Below are positions 34,633 to 43,170 of a stretch of DNA of 64,000 nt, piece by piece (the stretch's first letter is position 1; each line of letters opens with the position of its first letter). The DNA is taken from positions 62,001-126,000 of the forward strand of contig NZ_CP085157.1 in NCBI RefSeq assembly GCF_022788695.1, written 5' to 3'. The stretch is from Pseudosulfitobacter sp. DSM 107133. Its GTDB lineage: Bacteria; Pseudomonadota; Alphaproteobacteria; Rhodobacterales; Rhodobacteraceae. A program made the translations under genes and the position numbers. Under the pieces are notes generated by a model. That model did not search any database. It was not told where the DNA came from and was given only the letters and a program-made list of their open reading frames with translations.

Positions 34633-36236
34633 CGAAAATGAAATCCCTTCTCGACACCGGGTCCGACGACTTCCGGAAAAACGATGCGCTTTACCGGGAA
34701 AAGGTCGGCGAACTGCATGCGCTTCGGCTGCTACAACGCGTCGGCGGCCCGGAAAATGCGCGGGAACGGCATGTCAGCAAAGGCAAGATCCTGCCGCGCG
34801 AACGGGTCGAGCGGCTGATCGATCCGGGAACGCCCTTTCTCGAAATCGGAGAACTCGCCGGGCTGAACAAATATGAAGGCGTGCCACCCGGTGCAGGGAT
34901 CATCACCGGCATCGGCGTGATCGAGGGACGTCAGTGCATGATAATCGCCAATGACGCTACCGTGAAGGGCGGCACCTATTTCGGCATGACCTGCCGCAAA
35001 CACGTCCGGGCGCAGAAAATCGCCTGGAAAAACCGTCTTCCGGTGATCACCCTGGTCGATTCCGGCGGGGCGTTTCTGCCGGAGCAGGCGAGTATCTTTC
35101 CCGATGAGGGGCAGTTCGGCTCAATCTTCCATCAACAGATCGGCATGTCGGGCGATGGCGTACCGCAGATCGCCGTGGTCATGGGGCCCTGCACCGCGGG
35201 CGGCGCCTATATCCCGGCGCTTTGCGACGAGGTGGTGATCGTGCGCGGTCAGGGCTTCATGTATCTGGGCGGGCCAGAATTGACCTTTGCTGCGACCGGC
35301 GAAAAGGTCGATGCCGAAACGCTGGGCGGCGGCAAGATGCATTCGTCCGTTTCCGGCGTGACAGACCATCTTGCCGAGGATGACGCGCACGCGCTGGCCA
35401 TCACCCGCGAAATCGTCAGCCACCTGGGCGAAAAACCGCAGCCGCGCAAGACGCCGACGTCGCCGCGCCCCCCCGCCTATCCGGTCGAGGAGATCTATGG
35501 CGTCGTCAGCCGAGACCCAAGGGTGCCGACCGACAACCGCGAGATTGTTGCGCGCCTTGTCGATGACAGCGATTTTCACGAGTTCAAGCCACTTTTCGGC
35601 GACACCCTCATGACCGGCTGGGGCCGAATCCATGGCCACGAGGTCGGCATCCTGGCCAACACCGGCGTGCTCTTTGTCGAGGCCGCGCTGAAGGCTACGC
35701 ATTTCATCAATCTCTGCGTCCAGCGCGATATCCCGCTGCTGTTCCTCGCGGATGTGAACGGCTTCATGGTCGGCCGCGACGTCGAGCAGATGGGCATTGC
35801 CAAGGCGGGCGCCAAGATGATCACCGCCATGTCTTCGGCGCGGGTGCCGAAGTTCACCATCATCACCGGCGGCTCTTACGGGGCGGGTTACCTGGCCATG
35901 CTTGGCCGCCCGTTCCAGCCGGACGCGATGTTCGCCTGGCCCACGGGCCGGTCCGCGATCATGGGGCCGGAACAGGCCGCCAGCGTGCTAGCGCAGGTGC
36001 GCGCCCAGATCAACGAACGCCAAGGCAAGAAATGGACACCCGAGGAGGAGGAAACCTTCAAGGCACCAATCCGCAAGGAATACGAAGATTTCCAGGGGGC
36101 CTACAATTTCGCCTCCAACCTCTGGATCGACAGCGTGATCGAGCCTGCCGAGACCCGGGACGTCATGGCGCTGATGCTGGACATCGCTTCGCGCAGGCCC
36201 AAGGTCGAAACGCATTTCGGCGTGTTCAGGATGTGA
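34629..36236 (+). CDS. Acyl-CoA carboxylase, beta subunit (third set, MCC/GCC type)
   Basis: 535 aa carboxyltransferase. GGTYFGMTCRKHV, SGGAFLPEQASIFPDE, GPCTAGGAYIPALCDE in the N half; GILANTGVLFVEAALKATHF and GGSYGAGYLAMLGRPFQPD in the C half. The usual SSLKGA and NYGMCGR motifs of the other two sets are altered to EAALKA and YLAMLGR, so the active site lining differs and a distinct substrate is likely. Paired with 36247-38256 (10 bp apart). Confidence 0.9.
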   Translation: MTKMKSLLDTGSDDFRKNDALYREKVGELHALRLLQRVGGPENARERHVSKGKILPRERVERLIDPGTPFLEIGELAGLNKYEGVPPGAGIITGIGVIEGRQCMIIANDATVKGGTYFGMTCRKHVRAQKIAWKNRLPVITLVDSGGAFLPEQASIFPDEGQFGSIFHQQIGMSGDGVPQIAVVMGPCTAGGAYIPALCDEVVIVRGQGFMYLGGPELTFAATGEKVDAETLGGGKMHSSVSGVTDHLAEDDAHALAITREIVSHLGEKPQPRKTPTSPRPPAYPVEEIYGVVSRDPRVPTDNREIVARLVDDSDFHEFKPLFGDTLMTGWGRIHGHEVGILANTGVLFVEAALKATHFINLCVQRDIPLLFLADVNGFMVGRDVEQMGIAKAGAKMITAMSSARVPKFTIITGGSYGAGYLAMLGRPFQPDAMFAWPTGRSAIMGPEQAASVLAQVRAQINERQGKKWTPEEEETFKAPIRKEYEDFQGAYNFASNLWIDSVIEPAETRDVMALMLDIASRRPKVETHFGVFRM

Positions 36237-36246
36237 GGCGCAAACC

Positions 36247-38256
36247 ATGAAAATCAAAACGCTTCTTATCGCCAATCGCGGCGAAATCGCCTGCCGAATC
36301 GCACGCACCGCGCGGGCCAGCGGCATCACCCCTGTTGGCGTGCATTCGCAGGCCGACGCCAACGCCCTTCACGTCCGTGAGATCGGCAAATCTGTCTGCA
36401 TCGGTGCCGGTCCCGCATCCGAGAGCTATCTGAAGATCGACGCAGTCATCGCCGCCGCCAGATCCGTCGGCGCCGATGCGATCCATCCCGGTTACGGCTT
36501 TCTGGCAGAGAACGCAGATTTCGCCCGCGCGGTCGAAGCCGCAGGCATGATCTTCATGGGGCCGACACCGGAAACGCTGGAACGCTTCGGCGACAAGGCC
36601 AGCGCCAAGGACGCGGCGGTTGCTGCCGGCATTCCGGTTGTCTCGGGCGCCCAGGGCGCGCGCTCCAACCCGCAGGAAATCGCACAGGAAGTGCGCAAGA
36701 TGGGCCTACCGGTGCTGCTCAAGGCGGTCGGCGGCGGCGGCGGGCGCGGGCAGCGGCTCGTGACGGTTGAAGCCACGCTTGTGGAGGACATCGAGGGCGC
36801 GCTGCGCGAAGCAAAGTCCACCTTTGGCTCCGAGGGCCTTCTGCTGGAACGCTTCCTGCCCGAGGCACGCCATGTCGAGGTGCAGATCGCGGGCGACGGC
36901 AAGGGCCATGTGCTGCACCTGTTCGAGCGCGACTGCACGCTTCAGCGCCGCCACCAGAAGGTCATCGAAGAGGCCCCGGCTTGGGGCTTGCCTCGCGCGC
37001 TTCTTGACGAGATCGCGCATGACGCGGTGCGCCTGGGCGAAACGCTCAATTATCGCGGCCTGGGCACGGTCGAATTTCTGGTCGCGGGGGACGAGTATTT
37101 CTTTCTGGAGGTGAACCCGCGCATCCAGGTGGAACACCCCGTCACAGAGGCGATCACCGGGCTGGACCTGGTCGCGTTGCACCTGCGCATTGCGGAGGGC
37201 GCGGGCTTGGGGCTTGTTCAGGAGGATCTGCGGATCAACGGCCACGCCGTCGAGGCGCGGCTTTATGCCGAAGACCCGGCCATGCAATTCGCCCCCTCGA
37301 CGGGCACGCTGACCACGCTCAGCCTGCCCGGCGGCCTGCGGATCGACAGCGGTGTCGAAGAAGGCGACGCGGTGACGCCCTATTACGACCCGATGATCGC
37401 TAAGCTGATCGTTCACGCGCCCGACCGGGAAACCGCCTTGGCGCGGCTGGCGACGGCGCTGGACCATATCGCGGTGGAGGGTGTGGAAACTAACCGTGCC
37501 TTTCTGACGGCGCTAGCGCGAAACCCCGAATTCGGGCAGATGCAGGTTCATACGCGCTGGATCGACGGCCAGCTTGACGCGCTGACACAGCCGCCCCCCC
37601 TTACCCGCCCCGAGCGGTGGAAGGCGGCAGCCGCGATTCTGTTCGTGGCAACGTCGCGCCGCGATGCGGACGTGGATCCCTGGAGCAACCGCGATACCTT
37701 CACCGGCTGGCGGCTTGGCCTGGGTGGAGATGCGGTTGAGGCGGGACAGCGCGTGACGCTCACCGATTCCGCCGGTGCATCGGAGGAATTGCGCGTCGGC
37801 CCTGTCAAACCGGGTGACAAATACACCGTTATTTCGGAAAACGGCGATGCTACCATGTTGACCGCGCGTGAAATCACGCCGGGTCGATGGCGCCTGAGCG
37901 AGGGCGATACCGTCCTTTTGATCGACGCGCGGCTCCACGCCGGGGTGATTGAGATGGACACGCCCGAAGGTCGGCTGATCTTTCGCCCGGCCACGCCGCT
38001 GACCTTTGCCGGCGGCGATGCGGCAGCGGATCGCGCCGTGGTCTCGCCGCTAACCGGCATGATCGTCGAGATCAAGGTGACCGACGGTCAACCCGTCGCC
38101 GCAGGCGACGTGATCGCGGTCATGGAATCAATGAAACTTGAAATCTCGATCCGCGCTGCCGCAGCCGGTACCGCCAGCAAGATATCCGTCTCGAATGGTG
38201 ACATGGTCAATCGCGGCCAGGTCATCGCCGAGATACTGCCATCCGAGGAGCTATGA
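36247..38256 (+). CDS. Acyl-CoA carboxylase, alpha subunit (third set)
   Basis: 669 aa fused biotin carboxylase plus carrier. NRGEIACRIA, the ATP-grasp loop GGGGGRGQRL, NPRIQVEHPVTEAI, and ESMKLE with the biotin-accepting Lys near residue 630. Length and order match MCC alpha. Together with the upstream beta subunit it forms a full enzyme; the following HMG-CoA-lyase-like gene recalls liuD-liuE. Confidence 0.92.
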   Translation: MKIKTLLIANRGEIACRIARTARASGITPVGVHSQADANALHVREIGKSVCIGAGPASESYLKIDAVIAAARSVGADAIHPGYGFLAENADFARAVEAAGMIFMGPTPETLERFGDKASAKDAAVAAGIPVVSGAQGARSNPQEIAQEVRKMGLPVLLKAVGGGGGRGQRLVTVEATLVEDIEGALREAKSTFGSEGLLLERFLPEARHVEVQIAGDGKGHVLHLFERDCTLQRRHQKVIEEAPAWGLPRALLDEIAHDAVRLGETLNYRGLGTVEFLVAGDEYFFLEVNPRIQVEHPVTEAITGLDLVALHLRIAEGAGLGLVQEDLRINGHAVEARLYAEDPAMQFAPSTGTLTTLSLPGGLRIDSGVEEGDAVTPYYDPMIAKLIVHAPDRETALARLATALDHIAVEGVETNRAFLTALARNPEFGQMQVHTRWIDGQLDALTQPPPLTRPERWKAAAAILFVATSRRDADVDPWSNRDTFTGWRLGLGGDAVEAGQRVTLTDSAGASEELRVGPVKPGDKYTVISENGDATMLTAREITPGRWRLSEGDTVLLIDARLHAGVIEMDTPEGRLIFRPATPLTFAGGDAAADRAVVSPLTGMIVEIKVTDGQPVAAGDVIAVMESMKLEISIRAAAAGTASKISVSNGDMVNRGQVIAEILPSEEL

Positions 38257-38257
38257 G

Positions 38258-39217
38258 ATGAGCGACTTTCCCAAATTCGTCGAATTTCGTGAGGAAGGCC
38301 CGCGCGAGGGCTTTCAGATCGAAAAGAAGATCTATCCGATCGAACAGCGGATCGAACTGATCGATATGCTCAGCGACACCGGTCTGAAGCGCATTCAGGT
38401 CGGCAGCTTTGTCAGCCCGAAATACGTGCCGCAGATGGCGGACACCGGGGAGTTGTTCCAGCGTATCAAGCGCAAGCCGGGCGTGAATTACACGTCACTA
38501 TGGCTGAACGACAAAGGGTTTCGCAAGGCCCTGACGGCGCATGAGGTCGATATCGACCCGCGCCTGCTGTTATATCCTTCCGAGGCGTTTGCCCAATCGA
38601 ACAACAATTGTTCCTCCGCGGAAATGCGGGAAAAACAACGCGACTGGGTTCGCCTTTACAAGGAAGAGGGATATACGATCGACGCGGCCTATGTGATGAC
38701 GGCCTTCGGCTGCAACCTCGAAGGCCCCATCCCGCAAGAGCGCATCTTGGACGATTTCCGCTTCGTTCTTCAGCTGTGCGAAGAAGAGGACATCCCCGTA
38801 CCGATCCTTGTGATCGCCGATACAATGGGCTGGGGCAACCCCGAGGCTGTCAAACGAATGATCGGCGCGCTGCGGGAACTGGCACCCAGTGCCCGCATCG
38901 GGATGCATATTCATGACACGCGCGGGCTTGGCATCGCCAATCTCCATGCCGCCCTGTCGATGGGCGTGGACATGTTCGAAAGTTCGGTCGCCGGTCTTGG
39001 CGGCTGTCCTTTCGCGGGCCACGGCCACGCCCGCGCCGCAGGAAATGTCTGCACTGAGGATGCGGTGTTCCTGTGCCACGAGCTTGGCATCGAAACCGGC
39101 ATTGATCTGGACAAGCTGATCGCAGCGGCGGTCAAGGCGGAAGAGATCATCGGCGTGCCTCTCATGGGCCGGGTCATGCATACCGGCGGGCTCGACAAGT
39201 ACCGCAAGGCAAACTGA
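38258..39217 (+). CDS. HMG-CoA-lyase-like protein (divergent member)
   Basis: 319 aa TIM-barrel lyase of the HMGL family. The substrate/metal signature reads EEGPREGFQIE, whereas classical HMG-CoA lyases have VGPRDGLQNE; metal-binding HIHDTRG near 215 and the active-site loop AGLGGCPFAGHG with its Cys near 250 are kept. So a retro-Claisen or retro-aldol cleavage of a 3-hydroxyacyl-CoA is likely, but with a changed substrate pocket. ATG 38258 follows GAGGAG by 7 bp. Located right after the third carboxylase, so it may split its hydrated product. Confidence 0.85.
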   Translation: MSDFPKFVEFREEGPREGFQIEKKIYPIEQRIELIDMLSDTGLKRIQVGSFVSPKYVPQMADTGELFQRIKRKPGVNYTSLWLNDKGFRKALTAHEVDIDPRLLLYPSEAFAQSNNNCSSAEMREKQRDWVRLYKEEGYTIDAAYVMTAFGCNLEGPIPQERILDDFRFVLQLCEEEDIPVPILVIADTMGWGNPEAVKRMIGALRELAPSARIGMHIHDTRGLGIANLHAALSMGVDMFESSVAGLGGCPFAGHGHARAAGNVCTEDAVFLCHELGIETGIDLDKLIAAAVKAEEIIGVPLMGRVMHTGGLDKYRKAN

Positions 39218-39229
39218 GGAGGGATGAAG

Positions 39230-40144
39230 ATGGCGAAGGCGCTTGACGGAAAAGTGGTTCTGGTCACCGGCGCGGGTGGCGGTATCGGCCGCGATATCGC
39301 GCTGATGGCGGCGTCCGAAGGGGCGGCGGTGGTAGTCAATGATCTGGGGGCGTCCCTGAAAGGCACCGGCCAGACCGAAAGCGCCGCTCAGGCCGTCGTC
39401 GCAGAGATCAAAGCCGCCGGAGGTGATGCGATCGCCGATGGCGGTTCGGTCACCGACCCCGAGGCCGCGCGTGCGATGATCGAGGCCGGTGTCAAGGAAT
39501 TCGGTCGCATTGACGCGGTGGTCAACAACGCAGGCATCCTGCGCGACGGGTTTTTCCACAAGATGACATACGAGGATTTCGATGCGGTGGTGAAGGTCCA
39601 TCTTTATGGTGCCTTCAATACCAGCCGCGCTGCCGCCGATTATTTCCGCGAACAGGAAGGCGGCGCTCTGGTTCACATGACCTCGACCTCGGGTCTGATC
39701 GGCAATCTGGCGCAGGCCAATTATGCGTCTGCCAAATTGGGCATCGCCGCCTTGTCGAAATCGATTGCGCTCGACCTGAAGCGGTGGAACGTGCGGTCGA
39801 ACTGCATCGCGCCCTTCGCCTGGAGCCGGATGATCTCGTCTATCAAGACAGACACCCCGGAACAGGTGGCGCGGGTCGAGAAGATCAAGCAGATGACCCC
39901 TGCAAAAGTTGCGCCGATGGCCTGTTTCCTGATGAGCGACCGCGCGGCTGACGTGTCCGGACAAGTCTTTGCGGTTCGCAAGAACGAGATCTTCCTGTTC
40001 AACCAGCCCCGCCCGGTGCGGTCGGTTCATTCCGGCGAGGGCTGGACAGCGGATGAAATCGCCGAGCGCGCCATGCCCACGCTCAGATCGCAGTTCACAC
40101 CGCTCGAAGTGTCGGCGGACGTCTTTTCGTGGGATCCGGTCTGA
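39230..40144 (+). CDS. MFE-2/HSD17B4-like SDR (3-hydroxyacyl-CoA dehydrogenase type)
   Basis: 304 aa SDR. TGAGGGIGRDIAL, the long VVVNDLGASLKGTGQTESAA loop typical of peroxisomal multifunctional enzyme 2, NNAGILRDGFFHKM, catalytic YASAK. The last ~60 residues after the SDR core are an extension of the family. Members oxidise 3-hydroxy (often 2-methyl-branched) acyl-CoAs. ATG 39230 is favoured because GAGGAGGG lies 6 bp upstream; 39224 would be too close. The TGA stop and next ATG overlap (TGATG). Confidence 0.86.
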   Translation: MAKALDGKVVLVTGAGGGIGRDIALMAASEGAAVVVNDLGASLKGTGQTESAAQAVVAEIKAAGGDAIADGGSVTDPEAARAMIEAGVKEFGRIDAVVNNAGILRDGFFHKMTYEDFDAVVKVHLYGAFNTSRAAADYFREQEGGALVHMTSTSGLIGNLAQANYASAKLGIAALSKSIALDLKRWNVRSNCIAPFAWSRMISSIKTDTPEQVARVEKIKQMTPAKVAPMACFLMSDRAADVSGQVFAVRKNEIFLFNQPRPVRSVHSGEGWTADEIAERAMPTLRSQFTPLEVSADVFSWDPV

Positions 40145-40938
40145 TGGGAAAACGCAAGGAAAAGATTAGCTCGAACATCGCCTGGAGCACGCCGGACAAG
40201 ATCTGCGTGCGGGGCCTTGATCTGCCGAACGAGATTCTGGGCCACATGAACCTAGGCGATCTCGCCTTTCTGCAACTGACGGGCCGCAAGGCCACGCCAG
40301 AGGAAAGCCGGGTCTTCAACGCCATCATCATCACCCTGGTGGAGCATGGCATCACGCCCTCGGCGCTGGCCGCGCGCATGACTTATATGGGCGCACCGGA
40401 ATCGCTTCAGGCGGCGGTGGCGGCGGGACTGTGCGGGCTGGGCACGGTTTTTGTCGGCTCGATGGAGGGCGCCTCAAAAATGCTCTACGAGGCGCTGCCG
40501 CAGGACAGGCGCGGCACCGGCGCCGATCTGGATGCCATAGCGCTGGAAACGGTTGAGAAGTTCCACGCCCGCAAGGCCATCGTGCCGGGGCTGGGCCACC
40601 CGGTTCACAAGCCGGTCGATCCGCGCACACCGCGCCTGTTCCAGATCGCAGCCGAGAACGGCAAATCCGGTCAATACATCGAGTTGATCCAGAAAATTCA
40701 GGGCGTGGCCGAGGCGAGATCGGGCAAGATGCTGCCGATCAACGCTACCGGTGCCATCGGCGCGATCTGCTGCGAATTCGGCTTTCCGTGGAAGATCGTG
40801 CGCGGCTTTGGGGTGATGGCGCGGGCCATCGGGCTGGTCGGCCATATCCTTGAGGAAAGCGAAAACCCAATTTCCTATGAGCTGTGGCAGCGTGCCGAGC
40901 AGGAAATCCTTGAAACCTCGGGACCGGGAGCGAAATAA
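40144..40938 (+). CDS. Citryl-CoA lyase-like protein (citrate synthase fold, short form)
   Basis: 264 aa protein of the short citrate-synthase-superfamily type annotated as citryl-CoA lyase. HGITPSALAARMTYMGAPES, AAVAAGLCGLGTVFVGSMEG, VPGLGHPVHKPVDPRTPRLF with the active-site His, and INATGAIGAICCEFG. Known relatives cleave or form a 3-hydroxy-tricarboxylic acyl-CoA. Placed between an SDR and an ACAD, it may cleave a branched hydroxy-acyl-CoA to a ketone/oxoacid and acetyl-CoA; the substrate is unknown. A degenerate homologue lies at about 56090-56460. Confidence 0.8.
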   Translation: MGKRKEKISSNIAWSTPDKICVRGLDLPNEILGHMNLGDLAFLQLTGRKATPEESRVFNAIIITLVEHGITPSALAARMTYMGAPESLQAAVAAGLCGLGTVFVGSMEGASKMLYEALPQDRRGTGADLDAIALETVEKFHARKAIVPGLGHPVHKPVDPRTPRLFQIAAENGKSGQYIELIQKIQGVAEARSGKMLPINATGAIGAICCEFGFPWKIVRGFGVMARAIGLVGHILEESENPISYELWQRAEQEILETSGPGAK

Positions 40939-40941
40939 ACG

Positions 40942-42105
40942 ATGCAGACATCAGCCCCCGACACCCATGGCGACCTGCGCGATGCCCTGCGCGCGCTTTG
41001 TGCACAGTTCCCGCCGCAATATCATCGAAAGTTCGGCGAGAACGAAACCTACCCCGAGGAATTTGTCGATGCGCTGACCCGCGAGGGCTGGCTCGCCGCG
41101 ATGATCCCCGAGGAATACGGCGGATCGGGCCTGGGTCTGACCGAAGCCTCGATCATCATGGAAGAGGTGAACCGCTGCGGTGGCAACGCGGGCCACTGCC
41201 ATGGGCAGATGTATAACATGGGCACGCTTCTGCGGCACGGCTCGGACGAGCAGAAGCAGAAATACCTACCCGCCATCGCCAGCGGCGCGCTGCGCCTGCA
41301 GTCCATGGCCGTGACCGAGCCGACGACCGGGACCGACACCACCAAGCTCAAGACTACAGCGGTCAGGAAGGGCGACCGCTATGTGATCAACGGCCAGAAG
41401 GTCTGGATCAGCCGCATTCAACATTCGGACCTGATGATCCTGCTGGCCCGCACCACACCGTTGAAAGATGTCAAGAAGAAGTCCCAGGGCCTGTCGATCT
41501 TAATGGTTGATCTGAAAGAGGCCATCGGCAATGGCATGGAGGTGCGCCCCATCGCCAACATGCCGGGCCACGAAACCAATGAAGTGTTCTTCGACAACCT
41601 GGAGATTCCCGCCGAGAACCTGATCGGAACCGAAGGCCGCGGATTTTACCACATTCTTGACGGGCTCAACGCCGAGCGCACGCTGATCGCCGGGGAATGT
41701 ATCGGGGACGGATACTGGTTTGTGGACAAGGCCCGCGCCTATGCCGGCGAGCGTATTGTCTTCGATCGCCCGATCGGTCAGAATCAGGGCGTGCAGTTTC
41801 CTATCGCCAAGGCCTATGTGAACGTCGAGGCCGCCAACCTGATGCGCTTCGAGGCCGCAAGACGCTTTGACGCCGGGCAGGATTGCGGGGCACAGGCGAA
41901 CATGGCAAAACTACTGGCCGCCGATGCCAGCTGGGAAGCGGCCAATGCCTGCATCCAGACTCATGGCGGCTTCGGCTTTGCGCGCGAATACGATGTCGAG
42001 CGCAAGTTCCGCGAGGCCCGACTGTATCAGGTGGCCCCGATCTCGACCAACCTCATCCTGTCCTATGTCGGCGAGCATATCCTGGGTATGCCGCGGTCGT
42101 TCTGA
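40942..42105 (+). CDS. Acyl-CoA dehydrogenase, tail type as 32054
   Basis: 387 aa ACAD. MAVTEPTTGTDTTKLKT, YVINGQKVWISRIQHS, ETNEVFFDNLEIPAENL, THGGFGFAREYDVERKFREA and the tail SYVGEHILGMPRSF. The motif TTGTDT departs from the usual GAGSD. Starts 3 bp after the lyase-like gene. Close in architecture to the fragment preserved in the scar at 56536. Confidence 0.9.
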   Translation: MQTSAPDTHGDLRDALRALCAQFPPQYHRKFGENETYPEEFVDALTREGWLAAMIPEEYGGSGLGLTEASIIMEEVNRCGGNAGHCHGQMYNMGTLLRHGSDEQKQKYLPAIASGALRLQSMAVTEPTTGTDTTKLKTTAVRKGDRYVINGQKVWISRIQHSDLMILLARTTPLKDVKKKSQGLSILMVDLKEAIGNGMEVRPIANMPGHETNEVFFDNLEIPAENLIGTEGRGFYHILDGLNAERTLIAGECIGDGYWFVDKARAYAGERIVFDRPIGQNQGVQFPIAKAYVNVEAANLMRFEAARRFDAGQDCGAQANMAKLLAADASWEAANACIQTHGGFGFAREYDVERKFREARLYQVAPISTNLILSYVGEHILGMPRSF

Positions 42106-42116
42106 GGCCAGGGACC

Positions 42117-42956
42117 ATGAATGAGATCGACCTTGACGCGCTGGCACCCTGGCTAGGACGCACTGAAACCAAAGAAGACGTCCTGACGCACGGTCTGATC
42201 GACAAATTCCGTGCCGCGTTCGGTCCGCAACTTTGGGGCGGAGCAGGTGATGTCCCGCTGGGGGTTCATTGGTGTATTGCCCTTGATACCGTGCCAGCTG
42301 CCGCCCTGTCAGACGATGGCCATGCCGCAAGGGGTGGATTTCTGCCCCCTGTCCCGCTGCCCGCCCGCATGTGGGCCGGCGGCGATGTTACACATTTCAC
42401 GCCGCTGACGATCGGCGAAGCCGTCACCCGCCGCTCGGTGATCGGGGATATAACAGCCAAGCAGGGCCGCAGCGGAACGTTGGTCTTTGTGACCGTAGAA
42501 CACGAGTATTCGAGCGGCGGCCGGCTTTGTATTCGGGAGAAGCAATCGATTGTCTATCGTGAGATTTCTGTGCCCCGCCCGGTCAAGAACGCACCTGCCG
42601 CGGTTGACCCCACCACGCTCAGATCGAGCCTTGCACCGGATCCGGTGCTGCTGTTTCGCTATTCGGCGCTGACGTTCAATGCCCATCGCATCCACTATGA
42701 CCACGTCTACGCCACCGAAACCGAAGCCTATGCCGGGCTTGTTGTGCATGGCCCATTGCAGGCGACGCTTCTTCTGAATCTGGCGGCGGAAGCCTTGAAG
42801 TCGTCGCCCCACCGGTTTTCTTTCCGGGGACTGGCACCGCTGACCCTGCCCTGCGAATTGCAGTTGCATAGTGAAGGGGCCGAAAACTCCGGAACCGTCT
42901 GGTGCCAGGATCAAACCGGTCTTCGAAGCTTTACCGCAGAATACGCGACTGTCTGA
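42117..42956 (+). CDS. MaoC/FAS1-type dehydratase, mesaconyl-CoA hydratase-like
   Basis: 279 aa with two hot-dog halves. N half: an ill-defined hot-dog with MWAGGDVTHFTPLTIGE. C half: FRYSALTFNAHRIHYDHVYA carries the hydratase-2 motif (Asn/His pair) and VVHGPLQATLLLN follows. Relatives include mesaconyl-C4-CoA (itaconyl/citramalyl) hydratases and HTD2. With the lyase-like genes it could hydrate a branched dicarboxylic enoyl-CoA such as a mesaconyl- or methylglutaconyl-type ester. Last gene of the 30089 operon. Confidence 0.84.
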   Translation: MNEIDLDALAPWLGRTETKEDVLTHGLIDKFRAAFGPQLWGGAGDVPLGVHWCIALDTVPAAALSDDGHAARGGFLPPVPLPARMWAGGDVTHFTPLTIGEAVTRRSVIGDITAKQGRSGTLVFVTVEHEYSSGGRLCIREKQSIVYREISVPRPVKNAPAAVDPTTLRSSLAPDPVLLFRYSALTFNAHRIHYDHVYATETEAYAGLVVHGPLQATLLLNLAAEALKSSPHRFSFRGLAPLTLPCELQLHSEGAENSGTVWCQDQTGLRSFTAEYATV

Positions 42957-42985
42957 GCGGTTCTGCTTGGCGGCGGATTCAATTG

Positions 42986-43015
42986 TTGATTTAACTTTCT
43001 AACATATGTTAGGTA
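42986..43015 (+). promoter_or_regulatory. Promoter region with TetR operator copy 6 (CTAAC-ATAT-GTTAG at 42999-43012)
   Basis: The 14-mer CTAACATATGTTAG is a full palindrome, the most symmetric of the seven. A TTGATT box (42986-42991) and TAGGTA (43010-43015) are 18 bp apart and read toward the transporter operon. A leader of about 50-60 nt precedes the small ORF at 43078. Confidence 0.78.
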
Positions 43016-43077
43016 TCAGAAAGCGGCTTGGCACCTCCGGCAAGCAGCCCTCTGAAATAAGAGGTGGGAGGAGAAAA

Positions 43078-43170
43078 ATGCGAGGAAACCTCGTCACTTG
43101 CGGATCACCGTTCGGTCAGGTTATGTGCCGTTCCATGGGCTGTCGGCAAAAGGCACGGGCTGAGTCATGA
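43078..43170 (+). CDS. Possible 30-aa leader peptide of the Liv operon
   Basis: A 30-codon ORF starting MRGNLVTCGSPF with three Cys in total and a basic end (RQKARAES). GTGGGAGGAGAAAA gives it the best Shine-Dalgarno of the region, whereas livG itself (ATG 43167) has none nearby. Its stop overlaps the livG start as ATGA, so livG translation is probably coupled to it. It resembles nothing I know. It could be a coupling or sensing leader, or the true transporter gene might begin elsewhere; no in-frame alternative start was seen. Confidence 0.5.
   Translation: MRGNLVTCGSPFGQVMCRSMGCRQKARAES

Noticed and set aside
34629..38256. Third carboxylase as propionyl-CoA carboxylase
   Set aside because: Beta-subunit length (535 aa) and motifs are of the methylcrotonyl/geranyl type; PCC beta subunits are shorter with other signatures.
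38570..40030. 486-aa minus-strand open frame
   Set aside because: Covers the HMGL-like and SDR genes in antisense; His/Arg-rich shadow composition.
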